From: Gyromitra esculenta
Lineage: Eukaryota > Ascomycota > Pezizomycetes > Pezizales > Discinaceae
Assembly (NCBI GenBank): GCA_038503075.1
Contig: JBCAML010000010.1
Coordinates: 248,001-312,000, forward strand
Direction of reading: 5' to 3'
Length of the DNA: 64,000 bases
The notes under the pieces were generated by a model. It did not search any database and was not told the DNA's origin. It was given only the letters and a program-made list of their open reading frames with translations. The position numbers and the translations under genes are program-made. This document shows, in pieces, positions 1 to 11,397 of this stretch (position 1 is its first letter; each line of letters opens with the position of its first letter).

Positions 1-1884
1 CGACCGTGCACTGTCATGCGGCAAGGAGAGCTGCGTATTGCTACTAACTCACATCGAAGCGCTCACCAGCGCGAAGATGGGGGAGGTATTAAAGGATATC
101 GCAAGTCAGATGAGGATCGTAGTGGCAACTACTACAGAGGTTGATAAGCTGAGTGACAACGTCCGCAACGTATTCACACACGAAATGGATGTTGGAGCAC
201 CAGACGAGAAGGAACGTGCGGGGTTACTAGAGGCAATTGTGGATGAGCGACGGGTACGGCTAGGTAAAGAAGTAGATCTCGCTGGTGTCGCGGTCAAGAC
301 CGCTGCGTTGGTAGCCGGAGACCTCGTCGATGTTGTAGAACGTGCAGTCGCAGCCAGCGGCGAGCGTGTTGCGAACATGGCAAGAAAGTGCAGAGCGAGA
401 TTAAAAAGCATCGATTCCGCAGATGGTGCTATAACAATAAAAGATCTAGAGATCGCCGGCGGCGACGAAGCAAACACCGTCCTCAAAAGCGACTTTGAAG
501 TCGCTGTCGAAGCAGCACGACGTAACTTCGCCGACAGTATTGGCGCTCCAAAGATCCCGAATGTCAGCTGGGACGACGTCGGTGGTCTTGCTAACGTTAA
601 GAGCGCTGTTATGGAGACCATTCAACTCCCGCTCGAACGGCCCGAGCTATTCGCTAAGGGTATGAAAAAACGCTCAGGTATCCTCTTCTACGGTCCCCCC
701 GGAACCGGAAAAACCCTCCTTGCAAAAGCAATTGCTACCGAGTTCTCCCTCAACTTCTTCTCCGTCAAGGGTCCCGAACTACTTAACATGTACATCGGTG
801 AATCTGAAGCCAACGTACGAAGAGTATTCCAGCGCGCACGCGATGCCCGTCCCTGTGTTGTATTTTTTGACGAACTCGATTCCGTGGCGCCGAAGCGTGG
901 TAACCAGGGTGATAGCGGTGGCGTTATGGACCGTATAGTAAGTCAGTTGCTCGCGGAACTAGATGGTATGAGTGAGGGGGCAGAAGGATCTGGAGGCGTG
1001 TTTGTGATCGGTGCTACGAATCGACCGGATTTGTTGGACCCGGCACTACTGAGGCCGGGGCGGTTCGATAAGATGTTGTATTTGGGGGTTAGTGATACGC
1101 ATGAGAAGCAGTTGACTATTTTGGAAGCTTTGACGAGGAAGTATGATTTCACCCCCTCCCTGGTGGCTTGGTTTTGGGGATTGTGGGGTTAAGTGTTTGT
1201 TAACGGGACGATAGGTTTGCACTGCACCCGGATATGTCACTGCGGAGTATTGCAGAGACGCTTCCGTTCAATTATACCGGTGCAGATCTATACGCGTTGT
1301 GTTCTGATGCTATGTTGAAGGCGATTACACGCCAGGCCGGTCGTGTAGACGAGAAGATCAGGGTCCTGGGTGAGCGGAATGGGGAAAGTATGAGTACGGC
1401 GTACTTTTTCGATCATGTTGCTAGCGAAGAGGATACGACAGTTGTTGTTGGTGAAGGGGACTTTGCTGCAGCGAATGAAGAACTGGTGGGGAGTGTTAGG
1501 TATGTCTTTTTTATCCCTGGATCGTCTTGTCGGTGGTAGGGGAGCTAATGGAGAGGGTGCAGCGCGAAGGAACTGGAGCATTATCAACGCGTGCGAGAAC
1601 AATTTGAAAAGGCGGAAGACGAGGAGAGCAAGAAGAAGGGGAAAGGGAAAGGGAAAGCCGCTGAAAGCCCTCTAGAACCAGAAACAGTCGATCGTAAAGG
1701 CAAAGGGAAAGCTGTGATGATCAGCCACGAAGATGGGCGTGAGGTCGAAGACGTTGGACTTAACTCTGGGCCTGCCAGATTGCAATTAGATATAGCTGCT
1801 AGCGATACCACAGATGGGGCACCGAAGTGGGAAGATGTAGCAGAGGGGGATGAAGAAGAGCTTTATGGTGATAAGGGCTCGTGA
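1..1884 (+). CDS. PEX6: PEX6, peroxisomal AAA+ ATPase (3' part, 5' end outside window)
   Basis: Pex6 pairs with Pex1 at the peroxisomal membrane and pulls ubiquitinated Pex5 receptor back to the cytosol. The visible part starts inside the first AAA domain (LLLTHIEALTS, VVATTTEVDKL) and contains all of D2: Walker A GPPGTGKT near nt 692-715, Walker B VVFFDELDS near nt 857-883, then GATNRPDLLDPALLRPGR. The open frame runs in from base 2. Three exons join cleanly: 1-1140, 1215-1499 and 1563-1884. The introns are 1141-1214 (GTATGA...ATAG) and 1500-1562 (GTATGT...GCAG). Splicing restores the family sequence TRK/FALHPD and GSV/SAKELEHYQ. The stop is TGA at 1882-1884. The tail after the AAA domain is Lys/Glu-rich. 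Identity is nearly certain; only the 5' part is missing. Confidence 0.95.
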
Positions 1885-3298
1885 ATCGAAGGATGGAGGG
1901 CTAGTAGGGCGAGTGCAAGAGTGAGGAGAAGACTGGTTGTGAAGGATTTGGTGGTATATTGGGAGGGTGTTCTTGCAGATATGGGGGAATGATCGGGACA
2001 GTAACTAATTGGCTGTATGTGAATTACGGATTCGAGTAGTTAGAGTAGTGTATAATTACGAGACTTTATACTTATATTAGACTAATATTATGAAGGGAAG
2101 TAATCCTTAGACGAAGATTCGGTTCAGTGAAAATTGATCATTGGTGCATGATTTTGGAGCAAAGGTGCAGATCTGGATACTACCCCCCGTTTTCGGGACG
2201 CGGTTAAATAGATAGATAGATAGATTAATCATACACGCATCCAACCTCTTGGGTTATGGCGGTTAGCAAAAAAGAAAATAAACAAAATAACAAACATTAA
2301 ACATAACTAATAACAATTCTCAAAAACAAACAGCAAATCCAAACAAATTCTAACCTATAAAACTTATCCATCATCCCCATCCATTTTCTTCCTTCCTTTA
2401 ACAATTTATCTCTCTTCACCTTTCCAAGTCCCCATACCCCCATTCTAATTCCCTATCTTCCTTCTCAAGTTCCTCTTCCGCACTTCTTCATACAATTCTA
2501 AATTCTTTCCAAATTTTAACCCCAAATTCCACGCCATCCTGACTATAGAGTAGGTCCTTCACCCCCACTGCTCTTTCGGGACGCGGTTCTAGAATACTCT
2601 GGGTGTGTATATCATCCCTGGCTTGCTAAGGAAAAAGAAAAGGAAAACTATCCTTAAACGCTGGCCCGAGTATTTCCATTTGCATATTGATACTGGTAGT
2701 TAATTGGTTTACTTCAATGCATCTAAATAATTTCAATAGTTTGAAAGGACCTGGTATCATCCCAAGCCAAGACTAATATTTCTTTAGGAGTAATTCGCTG
2801 AGTCCAACTTCGCTCACTCTCAGCTAGCTGCGCAGTCTTCCTTGCTTCAACTCAGTTATCCTCACTCCAGAGAACTATACGTGCTGAGTTGTCTCGAACC
2901 AAATATTCTATCTAATAGGGAAGCTCTGCAGCAAAGTGCGTACTAGGCTGCAAGGTAGTTACCACGATGATGGTAGGGAAGTGGCAAGGAAAATATAGAA
3001 CTGGAAAAGCTTAGGGGAAATGCTGACTATTTTTTACATTAAGTTAGTACGGTGGAGAGTTCGTACTACTAGCAGAAATAAACAAGGCTAGGAACATGTA
3101 AAAAAATACTTTGAGTGATTGACTGGACCTCATTCATAGCACTAGTGGATACATTTGGTATGGAGACCTTGTTACCCCTCCCAAGGTACACACTACTTGC
3201 GCCACCTCCCCAAAACCTCACTCGAGATTTATTTTTCACCAACTAGATCGATCGCCCCCGCTTTAGCACACACTCTACTATGAAACCTCCCTATTAAA

Positions 3299-3429
3299 TA
3301 CTTGCTAGCAGGCATACGAACCAGAAAACATAGGGGTGTGGATTTGTATGCTACGGAATCCGTGCCTAATGCCGCAGCGTACAAAGCCATACCTCCCATG
3401 TTTTCTGGTTCGTATGCCTGCTAACAAGT
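3299..3429. mobile_element. Palindromic foldback MITE, about 127 bp, TA flanks
   Basis: The two halves are inverted copies over nearly their whole length. The left arm starts CTTGCTAGCAGGCATACGAA just after a TA at 3299-3300. The right arm ends with the complement of CTTGTTAGCAGGCATACGAA just before a TA at 3428-3429. The first 31 bases of the arms differ at one position, and pairing continues with mismatches to the centre near 3364. TA on both sides would fit a Tc1/mariner-type target duplication. It has no coding capacity. Family assignment is inference. Confidence 0.75.
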
Positions 3430-4084
3430 AGCTTGGTGAAGTAAACTATAGAAACAAGCTAAGCCTGATTTGGACTAGTTCGAGAAAAGATGTTGGGTAC
3501 GACTCCAATTCTTGATTTTTACACACAGCGGTTATTGATGTATGTGAAGCTATAGATGGTGGCGAGGGAGGGAGAGAGAGTAATATATTTTACTTATCTT
3601 AGTGAGTCAGGGGGTAGTATACACCCTTGGCGTATTCCAGAACTTCGCACCGAAAACGAGGGGTACATATATGTAGTTCGCGCCTTTCTCATGATTCTGA
3701 GTCTCGACCGCGAAATATGCCGCACCACTATATACACCACTCAGTTTTAGAGGCGGCATACGAATATTCATCAGGATTCAACTACCTGCTGTAGTTAAAA
3801 TCTCCTTGGAAAAAGTGGCCTGTGAATCTACATATGGCCCTAACCCCATGTTAGACCTCAATAGATATTTGATACATGTAAGGTTGGTGCGGTGTAATAC
3901 TGACAAGGCTCGGGTTCTAAAATACGCGTCATACCTATCATAACCAGGATCCGTTTATGCACAAAAAAGGTCGGGGGATAGGAAGTCTTTTGGTGGCGTC
4001 CAGTAGTGGTCAACGATATATATAGCAATTATAGTGGTCTAAAACTCTGCAAAAGAGAAGCCAAGCCACAAAGTTCTATCATCT

Positions 4085-4207
4085 ACCTACTCATAAATGA
4101 CTGACGTTTGTGCACCAGGCTGGGTCCGTGCCAAATACACTTTTTGCAATTCTGTATGGTATGCAGATCCAGCCCGGTACACAAACGTCAGTCAACTACG
4201 AGTAGGT
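4085..4207. mobile_element. Palindromic foldback element, family 2, copy 1
   Basis: The left arm (ACCTACTC...GACTGACGTTTGTGCACCAG) is repeated inverted at the right end (GTACACAAACGTCAGTC...GAGTAGGT). Pairing covers almost the full 123 bp, so the transcript would form one long hairpin. A second copy lies at 4452-4566, sharing the GACTGAYGTTTKTGYACCAGGCTGG core. It has no open frame of its own. Confidence 0.75.
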
Positions 4208-4237
4208 GTTCAAATTCCACATCAACTACTCTACAAC

Positions 4238-4382
4238 GTATGACAAAAAAGATCGAGAAGCCAAGGCCTATTGACAGGGCTCTGTGGCCAATCCAACTGC
4301 TAGAATCTCTCTCGAAACTCTGGGGAGCCAATAACAGCCCCGAATCCCAAGTCTCACGTCTCTCGATCTTTTTTGTCGTATG
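4238..4382. mobile_element. Short TIR element between two foldbacks
   Basis: A 145-bp segment bounded by inverted repeats of about 21 bp: the left end reads GTATGACAAAAAAGATCGAG and the right end is its complement with one or two differences (TCTCGATCTTTTTTGTCGTA). The interior is not obviously palindromic. It sits between the two copies of foldback family 2 without touching either. Confidence 0.6.
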
Positions 4383-4451
4383 CTGTATAGGATGGGATGA
4401 AGCCAGGCTAAATCTCGCCAGTCAGCCTCAGGCAAGGCTGCTGGGCTCTGC

Positions 4452-4566
4452 ACTCGTAATTGACTGATGTTTTTGTACCAGGCTGGCTTTGCATGCCATG
4501 GAAAATTGCAAAAAGCGTATGGGGTACGGGCCTAGCCTGGTGCACAAACATTAATCATCTATGAGT
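4452..4566. mobile_element. Palindromic foldback element, family 2, copy 2
   Basis: A second copy of the hairpin family at 4085-4207: ACTCGTAATTGACTGATGTT at the left and an inverted counterpart ending ATGAGT at the right. The arms contain TTTGCATGCCATGGAAAATT and pair through the centre. It has diverged from copy 1 by scattered substitutions, so the two are separate insertions or an old duplication. It ends about 275 bp before the NACHT gene start. Confidence 0.72.
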
Positions 4567-4841
4567 AGTCGATGCTTGTTATATTAAAGTCTTACTATAG
4601 TCAACTAATGAGGGTTTCATATTTGTTTTTTTGCCAACACACTCGGGGAAAAAAATCCCTTTAGAAGTTTTGAAGTACCCCTTCGTGTCTGAATCCATAT
4701 ATACATCAAAACCCATCCATCGACTCCAACTCCTCCTAGCTCAAAATTTCCTCAAGAAATTAGTACCAACATCACCAGCACGGTTTCCGGTCAACCTCAG
4801 AGATACAGTACGAGTAATTTACTTTACATCACCAAGCCATC

Positions 4842-7800
4842 ATGAGCGATCTCCTGAGCCCACACGCGAGTATCACCGGTGTTTTACAGCTTTTGGGGAG
4901 GTTAACAGTCCTAAGCTACGAATATATTGACAGTGTAAAGAACGCACCAGAGACTATGCAAAGGCTTGTGGACGAACTTCAGTCATTCAGATATGTTCTC
5001 GAAGGCTTGCGGGCTTGCGTCGGTTCGAACCCAGGATCTCTGGCTTTACAAAAGCTCGGTGGGCAAGACGGACTACTTCAGAAATGTACTCAAGATTTGG
5101 AAGCGCTTCATTCAAAACTAGCTACCAAGCTAGGCGGATCCGGACGGAAGGCAAAAATAGGGAAACTCACATGGCCCTTGAAGGAAAAGGATGCTATGAA
5201 GCAAATAGCAGCACTAGAAAGGCATAAAAGTCACTTTAGTGTTGTCCTAGCCACTTGTCAGCTGTAAATTAGTCCTAAATCTTTCTTCGATCAAACGATG
5301 CTAACGCGAGTCTAAGAGACCTGACAAATTATAACGCTCAAAAAAAGGACGCAGAGCGCATTGGTAAGAAAGGAGCAATTGAATTATCTTTGTTTTGCAT
5401 CACGTTCCCAACTAATACATCTTCTAGTCGAGAAGCGCGAAGCTGCTCTAAACTGGCTGTCTGTCGATAGCTTCAAGGATAGACATCTGGAAATAAGTGC
5501 TAGACGACGGAAAAACACAGGCGACTGGCTTTTAAGAACACCGGAAATGGAAGGTTGGACTAATGATAGGTCAAATTCCTTGCTATTTGGTCATGGAATT
5601 CGTATGTAAACTTCAATATCAGAGCCCCACAGCACCAATTTGAAATCAACACTAACCGGATTGTTCCTCGTAGCTGGTGCCGGAAAAACATTTCTAAGGT
5701 ATGCCGCTAATTAGCTCCAAGGTTTCGCGTTCTGGCGTACTAACAATACGGTTTCTCCTGTATTTAGCTCTGCGGTGATCGATCATGTCGAAGCCCGAGC
5801 AGAAGCCGCCAACTATGGTTTAGCTTACGTCTACTTTAACTATAAGGAACAAGATCAACAGACGCCTACCAACGTTCTTAGAAGTTTGATAAAACAGCTT
5901 GCTTATCGGATCCCTGATCTCCCCCAAGAGATCGCAACCCTTCACAGCAAATTCAAAGAGAGAAAGAAAGAACCCACCCTCGATCAATTGCTTACCGCTG
6001 CCACTGCCATATCAAAACGTTTTTCTAGTTCGTTTTTCATATTCGATGCCTTAGATGAGTGCGACATCAACAAACAACGAAAAATACTGCTGCCTTTATT
6101 CCACTCAATTGCAGAGGGTGGTATTAATATTTTCCTAACCAGCCGATCATATCCCGAGGATATCAGGGATTCCTTCAAGAACTGGCCACAGATAGAACTC
6201 AAAGCAACACCAGAGGATATCCGCAACTACATTCGGGCGAAAATCGACGAGAACACACAGGCAAAGAGTTTGATTCTACGAGGAGGTTGCCAGGAGAAAA
6301 TCATTTCCGAACTGGTTGAGTGCGCCAAGGGGATGTAAGTTTCCTAATCATGATATATACTAGCCCCTATAGCTTGCTAATTAACCCAGGTTTCTACTTG
6401 TCCATTTCCATATCAAACACATTTGCCAACAAACAACTCCAGGGCAGATCTTGGAGGAACTCCGCAAATTGAAAGAATCCTCCACTGGCGAGAGATCTCT
6501 AGATCCTACCTACGACAGGGCTATACAAACGATCCGCGACCAAGGCAAGTCTCGTGTAGGGTTGGCACTACGAATACTCTCTTGGCTTGCCAAAGCTAGA
6601 CGAGTGCTCGAAGTTGAGGAGCTTCGGACTGCCGTGTCTGTGAAGGCAGGAAAATACGAGCTGAGCGAGTTAGACCTACCCGATAAGATGATGATGCTCG
6701 ATGTCTGTGCCGGGTTGGTCGTGATTGATGAAAATACAAGCCAGGTCCGGCTTGCGCATTACACAGTCCAAGAATACCTTCTACAAAACCAATCCATTAT
6801 TAAGGACGCGGACCTCGCACTTGCAACGGCTTGCACAACCTACCTCTCGTTTGATATATTCGCCGATCCTGCCAACGTAGAATCATATCGAACCCACTTA
6901 CGGTTGCCCCGGCAGCCAGCTCGTTACCCGTTTTTATCCTACGCAGCGGCAAACTTAATCCCACACCTCAAAAACTGCGATGAAAATCTCACACATGATA
7001 TGACTCTACGATTTCTTCAACACACCAACAATAGGGCATTTTACCTAGCGGCCTGCAACAATACTAGATCATGGTCGCACAGACATCCAGATAGACTGCC
7101 TGCATTACACCTAGCATGTGTTTTAGGGCATATAGCGGTAGCCCGACTTCTAATACTCGGAGAAGCTAGTCTCGTTGATGAAAAATACGGATATAGTGCA
7201 CTTCACTGTGCGACACGAGAGGGAAACTACGAAGTGGTTCGGTTGCTCCTTGAGGAGGGTGCTGATGTCTTGAGGTCTGACGAGAGGGGGATGATGGCAC
7301 TCCACCACGCAGCAAAATGGGGAAAGGAGGAAGTTGTTCAGCTACTGCTTGATAAGGGTGCTGATATCTCGAGCACCGGCGCAAATGGGATGACAGCACT
7401 CCACCACGCAGCAAAATGGGAAAATATCAAAGTAGCCCAGTTACTACTTAAGAAGGGCGCTGACACCTCAATCCAAGACAAAAATGGAATGACGGCACTC
7501 CACCATGCAGCCGAATGGGGAAAGACGGAAGTGGTCCAGTTACTACTTGAGAAGGACGCTGATGTCTCGATTCGCGAAGAAACGGGAATGACGGCACTCC
7601 ACCGCGCAGCAACATATGGAAATAAGGAAGTGGTCTGGTTACTACTCGGGAAGGGCGCTGATGTCTCGAGCCCTGACGAAAATGGGATGGCGGCACTTCA
7701 CCACGCAGCGACATATGAAAATAAGGAAGTGGTCCAGTTATTACTTGATAAGGGCGCTGACATCTCGAGCCCTGACAAAAACGGGATGACGGCACTTCAC

Positions 7801-8664
7801 TATGCAGCGACATATGGAAATAAAGAAGTGGTCCAATTACTACTTTGTAAGGGTGCTGATTTCTTGAGCCTCGACAAAGACGGGATGGCGGCACTCACCC
7901 ACGCAACAACATATGGAAATAAGGAAGTGGTCCAGCTATTACTCGATAAGGGTGCTGACGTCTCAAACCCTGGAAAAAGTGGGATGACGGCACTCCACTA
8001 CGCTGCAGCGAGAGGAAATAGAGAAATGATCCAGCTAATACTCGATAAAGGTGCTAGTGTCTCGATTCCTGATGAAAATGGAATGACGGCACTCCACCAC
8101 GCAATTCCTACGACCAATACCGGTCCAGATTTCTCCATAGCACGGGATGCTATAAACCTGCTACTCGAGAAGGGTGCCGATACTTCAGCGGTTGACAATT
8201 GTGGAAAAACGGTGCTTCATTATGCGGCAGAATCCAGAGGTGATTTCACCGGTTTCACCGAACAATTTCTTAGTAAGGGTGTGAAGATCTCAACTTCGGA
8301 CAACCGCGGACGAACTGCACTTCACATTGCAGCGATCTACGGAAAGGAGAAAAACTTTAAGGTGCTACTTGAACGAGGGGCCAACATAGCGATCCGGGAT
8401 AACGAGGGGGAAACGGTGTTTAGCCTGGCAGCGTCTGCGGGACACAGGTCTATTTTAATGCTATCAAGCCCCGCGATGACTATGGCTGAAGCAGAAGAGG
8501 CAATAGAAAAGGCAAAAGCAAAATCGGCGGCACATGGGGTGGCAAAAATAGCAGAAGATGATAACCCAAGTCCCAACCTAGATCTAATAGGTGCGTTACT
8601 CTACATTCAGCAACTGCAAGCTCCTATTCCTAGATATGTTATTAAATTTCTTGATAGGTTTTGA
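4842..8664 (+). CDS. NLR-like STAND protein: HeLo-like N-domain, NACHT, ankyrin repeats
   Basis: Probable fungal NOD-like receptor of 1171 residues, the class that triggers heterokaryon incompatibility or defence cell death. Six exons fit in frame: 4842-5263, 5311-5363, 5428-5601, 5674-5698, 5768-6334 and 6390-8664. Residues 1-140 resemble the fungal HeLo-like N-terminal domain (LLGRLTVLSYEYIDSVKNAP). The NACHT follows: Walker A GIPGAGKT around residues 215-222, assembled across an intron by the 25-nt exon 4, and Walker B FFIFDALDE near 314-322, then LTSR. A winged-helix-like linker (LRILSWLAKARRVLEVEELR) leads to ankyrin repeats at about 670-1105, many of them exact 33-residue units. The start is the ATG of MSDLLSPH. 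No stop or frameshift was seen, so it looks intact. The trigger is unknown; ankyrin repeats would sense it. Confidence 0.9.
7190..8110 (+). repeat. Array of near-identical 99-nt ankyrin units inside the NLR gene
   Basis: The codon for M in GMTALHHAA recurs at 7390, 7489, 7588, 7687, 7786, 7885, 7984 and 8083, a strict 99-nt period. Unit bodies are nearly identical at the DNA level (AATAAGGAAGTGGTCCAGTT recurs). Differences cluster in a few codons, such as the residues after GADVS and around TYGN. Flanking ankyrin repeats are more diverged. This pattern suggests recent duplication or gene conversion between units. Confidence 0.9.
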
Positions 8665-10689
8665 TGGCTCCCACGGCGAGGCAAAGCCTTCTTTTGAAAA
8701 AAAAATATGTGGTATCACCGTTAACAAAAATCACCCACGTACACATAGTACCCATATCAAACTCATGGCTTTCTGTCTCGCAATTCTCGTTGTTTTATTT
8801 GTAATTATTACCCGCTTGTTAGGGTACTATTAAGTGAAAGGAGAGTCGATTCATGGAAAATTGCTCTCGGTATTTTCTTTCTTTGATGGTAAATCAGGAT
8901 ACTTTAAAGGCGTAGTTTTTGTCTTTTTCTTTCTCAGATTGATGGGTATTCAGATATTTATTAGCTTGGCGGGGTTGCGCATATATCCGAGCGTAGGGTT
9001 CCTCATCTCTCTTCTACTGACGCAGTTCTGTTTAGTTTCATAGCAAGAGTTTCAGAGAGGATTTTTGCATACCTTCGAGACCATACATTTATGCGTATCG
9101 AGTCATACTTTCCAGAGGCATCAATTAGACCGATTGTAACTATATAACAAGCATATCTCCCACCTTTTTCGCTATTGTTAGCTGTCACTAGAGTCAGCGA
9201 CAACATTGTACAACAACACTTTCTGAGCCCAATTCCCTCCAGCATGCCACCCAAACGTACTCGGCACCTTGGCAAAACACATCAAAATTGTCGAATTTCA
9301 GCAACACGTAAAAAATCACAACGATCTATTAGAAACTTTATTTCTAGTGATATAACATATTAGTTTCTTTTAGGTGCCCTGTAAAATCTTTGTTCTGAGA
9401 GGGGTTAGGTGGGGGGGTCTAAGGCCACAATTCACTTTTTTTTTTTAGCTAAGCCCCCAGCTAAATTTCGCTACCTTGATCTCACTAGTCATAGAGTGAC
9501 TGAAGGGGCTATGTAGGTTAGGCACATGAAGCTTATATTGGTTTACTTAGGAGAATATGGAGAAACCCATATGCATGTTGGTAGCTATAGGTAGGAAGGA
9601 CTCCTTAGAATGCGATGGTAACTTTTTGCAATGCCTCCAGAGACGACTCAAAAAATGGCGAATATATAGCACATAGATCGCCTTGTGTTACATAGTATTG
9701 GATAGCCAGAGACATTCTAACCTAAGAAATAATGGTAAAATTTATAGAAATACTGTCTTTAGGCCTGATATTATAATATCAGGCCCAAAGAGTAATACAG
9801 CCTACCTTTATATTCTAAGGTTATATTTTGTTTTAAGTATTAAGAGGCTCTAAAGTACTTATTACTAATTATAAGCCGTTCCAGTGTTACAACCATTTGT
9901 GGCTGTGATCTCTCAACTTGGTCATAGCAGCGTGGTTAGGTGCAGAATTCATTCTAGAAATGAGAGTACATAAGATATCAATATATGCTTAAACTCAAAA
10001 TTTATTTTATTGTAATTGCTTATCTCTCTTGATTGTATGGTTCCAGAAGAGAATATCGTATACCCTTTTTTTAGTGGTCTACTCCTCCTAGAGTAGGTCG
10101 GATTTTGATAAGGTGACTCTAATATGATCAGAGAGTTTTTGTGAACTGGGCGAACTTCCACGGAGGCTTGGAGTAGGGATTTGAAAAATATGGTGACGAT
10201 GATCTGGTCAGTACTACGGCTAGGAAAAAAACATGGTCTCAAATCACGCGGTTGTCAAATTCTGACTTGCTTTTAGGCCTCAGTCGCACTATAGAGTCAC
10301 CTATAGTTACACCTCAATCAATTCTTGCACTATAGTTGTAGGAGTCATAGTACTATAGTGCTTGCACATATTGATGTTCAGTTATTTTTGACAACCAACA
10401 GCTGCAGCACAGCCAGCCTATGTTTGAAAATTGATTTAGGCCGTTATCAAAAAGCACCAGCGTTCTAGGGGCTAGAGTGAAGGATGTGAAAATAATCCAA
10501 AAACCAATCATTCACGTCAGCCTGAACCCAGCTAGAAGTTCTGTTGTAATCTGTAGTTGCTTATTTATTCCCTAAACCCTACCGGTGTCTTTGGCAAGCG
10601 AGGCAAGCGAGGCAAGTCTTGGCTCAGCCGCACCTTATTTCCACGCCAAGTCCACCTTCAGGACCTCAACTTCGACATCACTCAAAACG
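8665..10689. other. Intergenic region
   Basis: AT-rich DNA with no supportable gene. A perfect palindrome lies at 9762-9785 (separate entry). Around 10280-10360 the motif CTATAG recurs five times (CACTATAG, CCTATAG, ACTATAG). Short open frames here (for example 9949-10242 minus) show no domain signature. Confidence 0.5.
9756..9791. repeat. 36-nt palindrome
   Basis: GGCCTGATATTA is followed directly by its reverse complement TAATATCAGGCC (9762-9785, no loop), and TCTTT/AAAGA extends it on both sides after one unpaired base. It lies far from any gene. It could be the centre of a decayed inverted repeat; no protein-binding family can be named. Confidence 0.8.
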
Positions 10690-11397
10690 ATGCCGGTTAC
10701 TGGGTACGTATATAACCCCCAGAAGCAATTTCCCATCTCCACTAAAGCTAACAGGACATATCCGAGCAGCTTATACTTCATCCAAGAAACCACCACCCCC
10801 CCAGCCCTAAACATTCTCACGGACCGTCTCTCAAAACGACACCAACCAATTCCCCTCGGAAAATGGAACCTGGAACATCGTCTCTTCCGCGAAAACCCAC
10901 CCCCAGTACCAGCAACCCCCTCATCCCCGCCCTCTTCTCAGCAATCGCCGCAGCAACAGCAACCACTCCTACAACATAAGTTCATGCAATGGCTAGATCT
11001 CTCCTATCACCCTTTCATACTCTTTGTTCTCGCCGATAAGCAGATCGTCACGAGCGAGCGCGAGTTCGAGTTAATCGTACGCTCGAAAATGACATCAATG
11101 TGGACGCTCCGGCAGACACTGCGTGCAGTCGGGTATGGATTTGAGGTTGACGATTTCCGTGTTCGGGTTGCAGATCTGACGCAAGGGGACCAAGTGAAGG
11201 GGGTGATTGTCGAAGTGGAGTACACACCATGTTCATATATTGAGCAGGGGGAAGCAATAATTAGAGATTTTATTGCAGGGTTGCAGCCACCTGAAGGTAA
11301 ATTTACGTTTGCGCCGAGTGAGGGGTATGAGGCTGGGAGAGAATGGACTTTGCTGGATACTGGGCGGCAGTATTGTGAGGTTTTGCGGTTTCGATGA
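10690..11397 (+). CDS. MED20: Mediator subunit 20 (TRFP family)
   Basis: Med20 (Srb2 in yeast) is a head-module subunit of the RNA polymerase II Mediator complex. The start is the ATG of MPVTG, the hallmark N-terminus of the family. Two exons, 10690-10703 and 10755-11397, encode 218 residues. The 51-nt intron (GTACGT...GCTAACAG) directly follows the MPVTG codons and restores MPVTGTYPSSLYFIQ. The rest has the usual order: a helical segment KWNLEHRLFR, then HKFMQWLDLSYHP, ADKQIVTSEREFELIVRSKM and VKGVIVEVEYTPCSY of the beta-barrel fold, ending in QYCEVLRFR. A Gln/Pro-rich loop (SSQQSPQQQQP) is inserted near residues 90-115. Because the intron is divisible by three and has no stop, retention would still leave an open protein. 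Confidence 0.88.
   Translation: MPVTGYVYNPQKQFPISTKANRTYPSSLYFIQETTTPPALNILTDRLSKRHQPIPLGKWNLEHRLFRENPPPVPATPSSPPSSQQSPQQQQPLLQHKFMQWLDLSYHPFILFVLADKQIVTSEREFELIVRSKMTSMWTLRQTLRAVGYGFEVDDFRVRVADLTQGDQVKGVIVEVEYTPCSYIEQGEAIIRDFIAGLQPPEGKFTFAPSEGYEAGREWTLLDTGRQYCEVLRFR

Larger units (their letters stand above)
1885..4841. other. Gene-free region with foldback elements
   Basis: No convincing coding region was seen between PEX6 and the NACHT gene. The stretch is AT-rich, with a short GATA microsatellite near 2210-2224 and an A/C-rich tract at 2260-2560. Four palindromic elements (3299-3429, 4085-4207, 4238-4382, 4452-4566) are listed separately. Short open frames at 3556-3750 and 4108-4467 lack family resemblance; the second simply reads through the palindromes. 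Confidence 0.6.

Noticed and set aside
5025..5045. Perfect tRNA B-box GGTTCGAACCC
   Set aside because: It lies inside the coding first exon of the NLR gene; no A-box, cloverleaf or T-tract terminator was found around it.
7166..7894. Repetitive His/Arg/Ser frames antisense to the ankyrin array
   Set aside because: A 99-nt period makes any open frame repeat; these are shadows of the ankyrin units.
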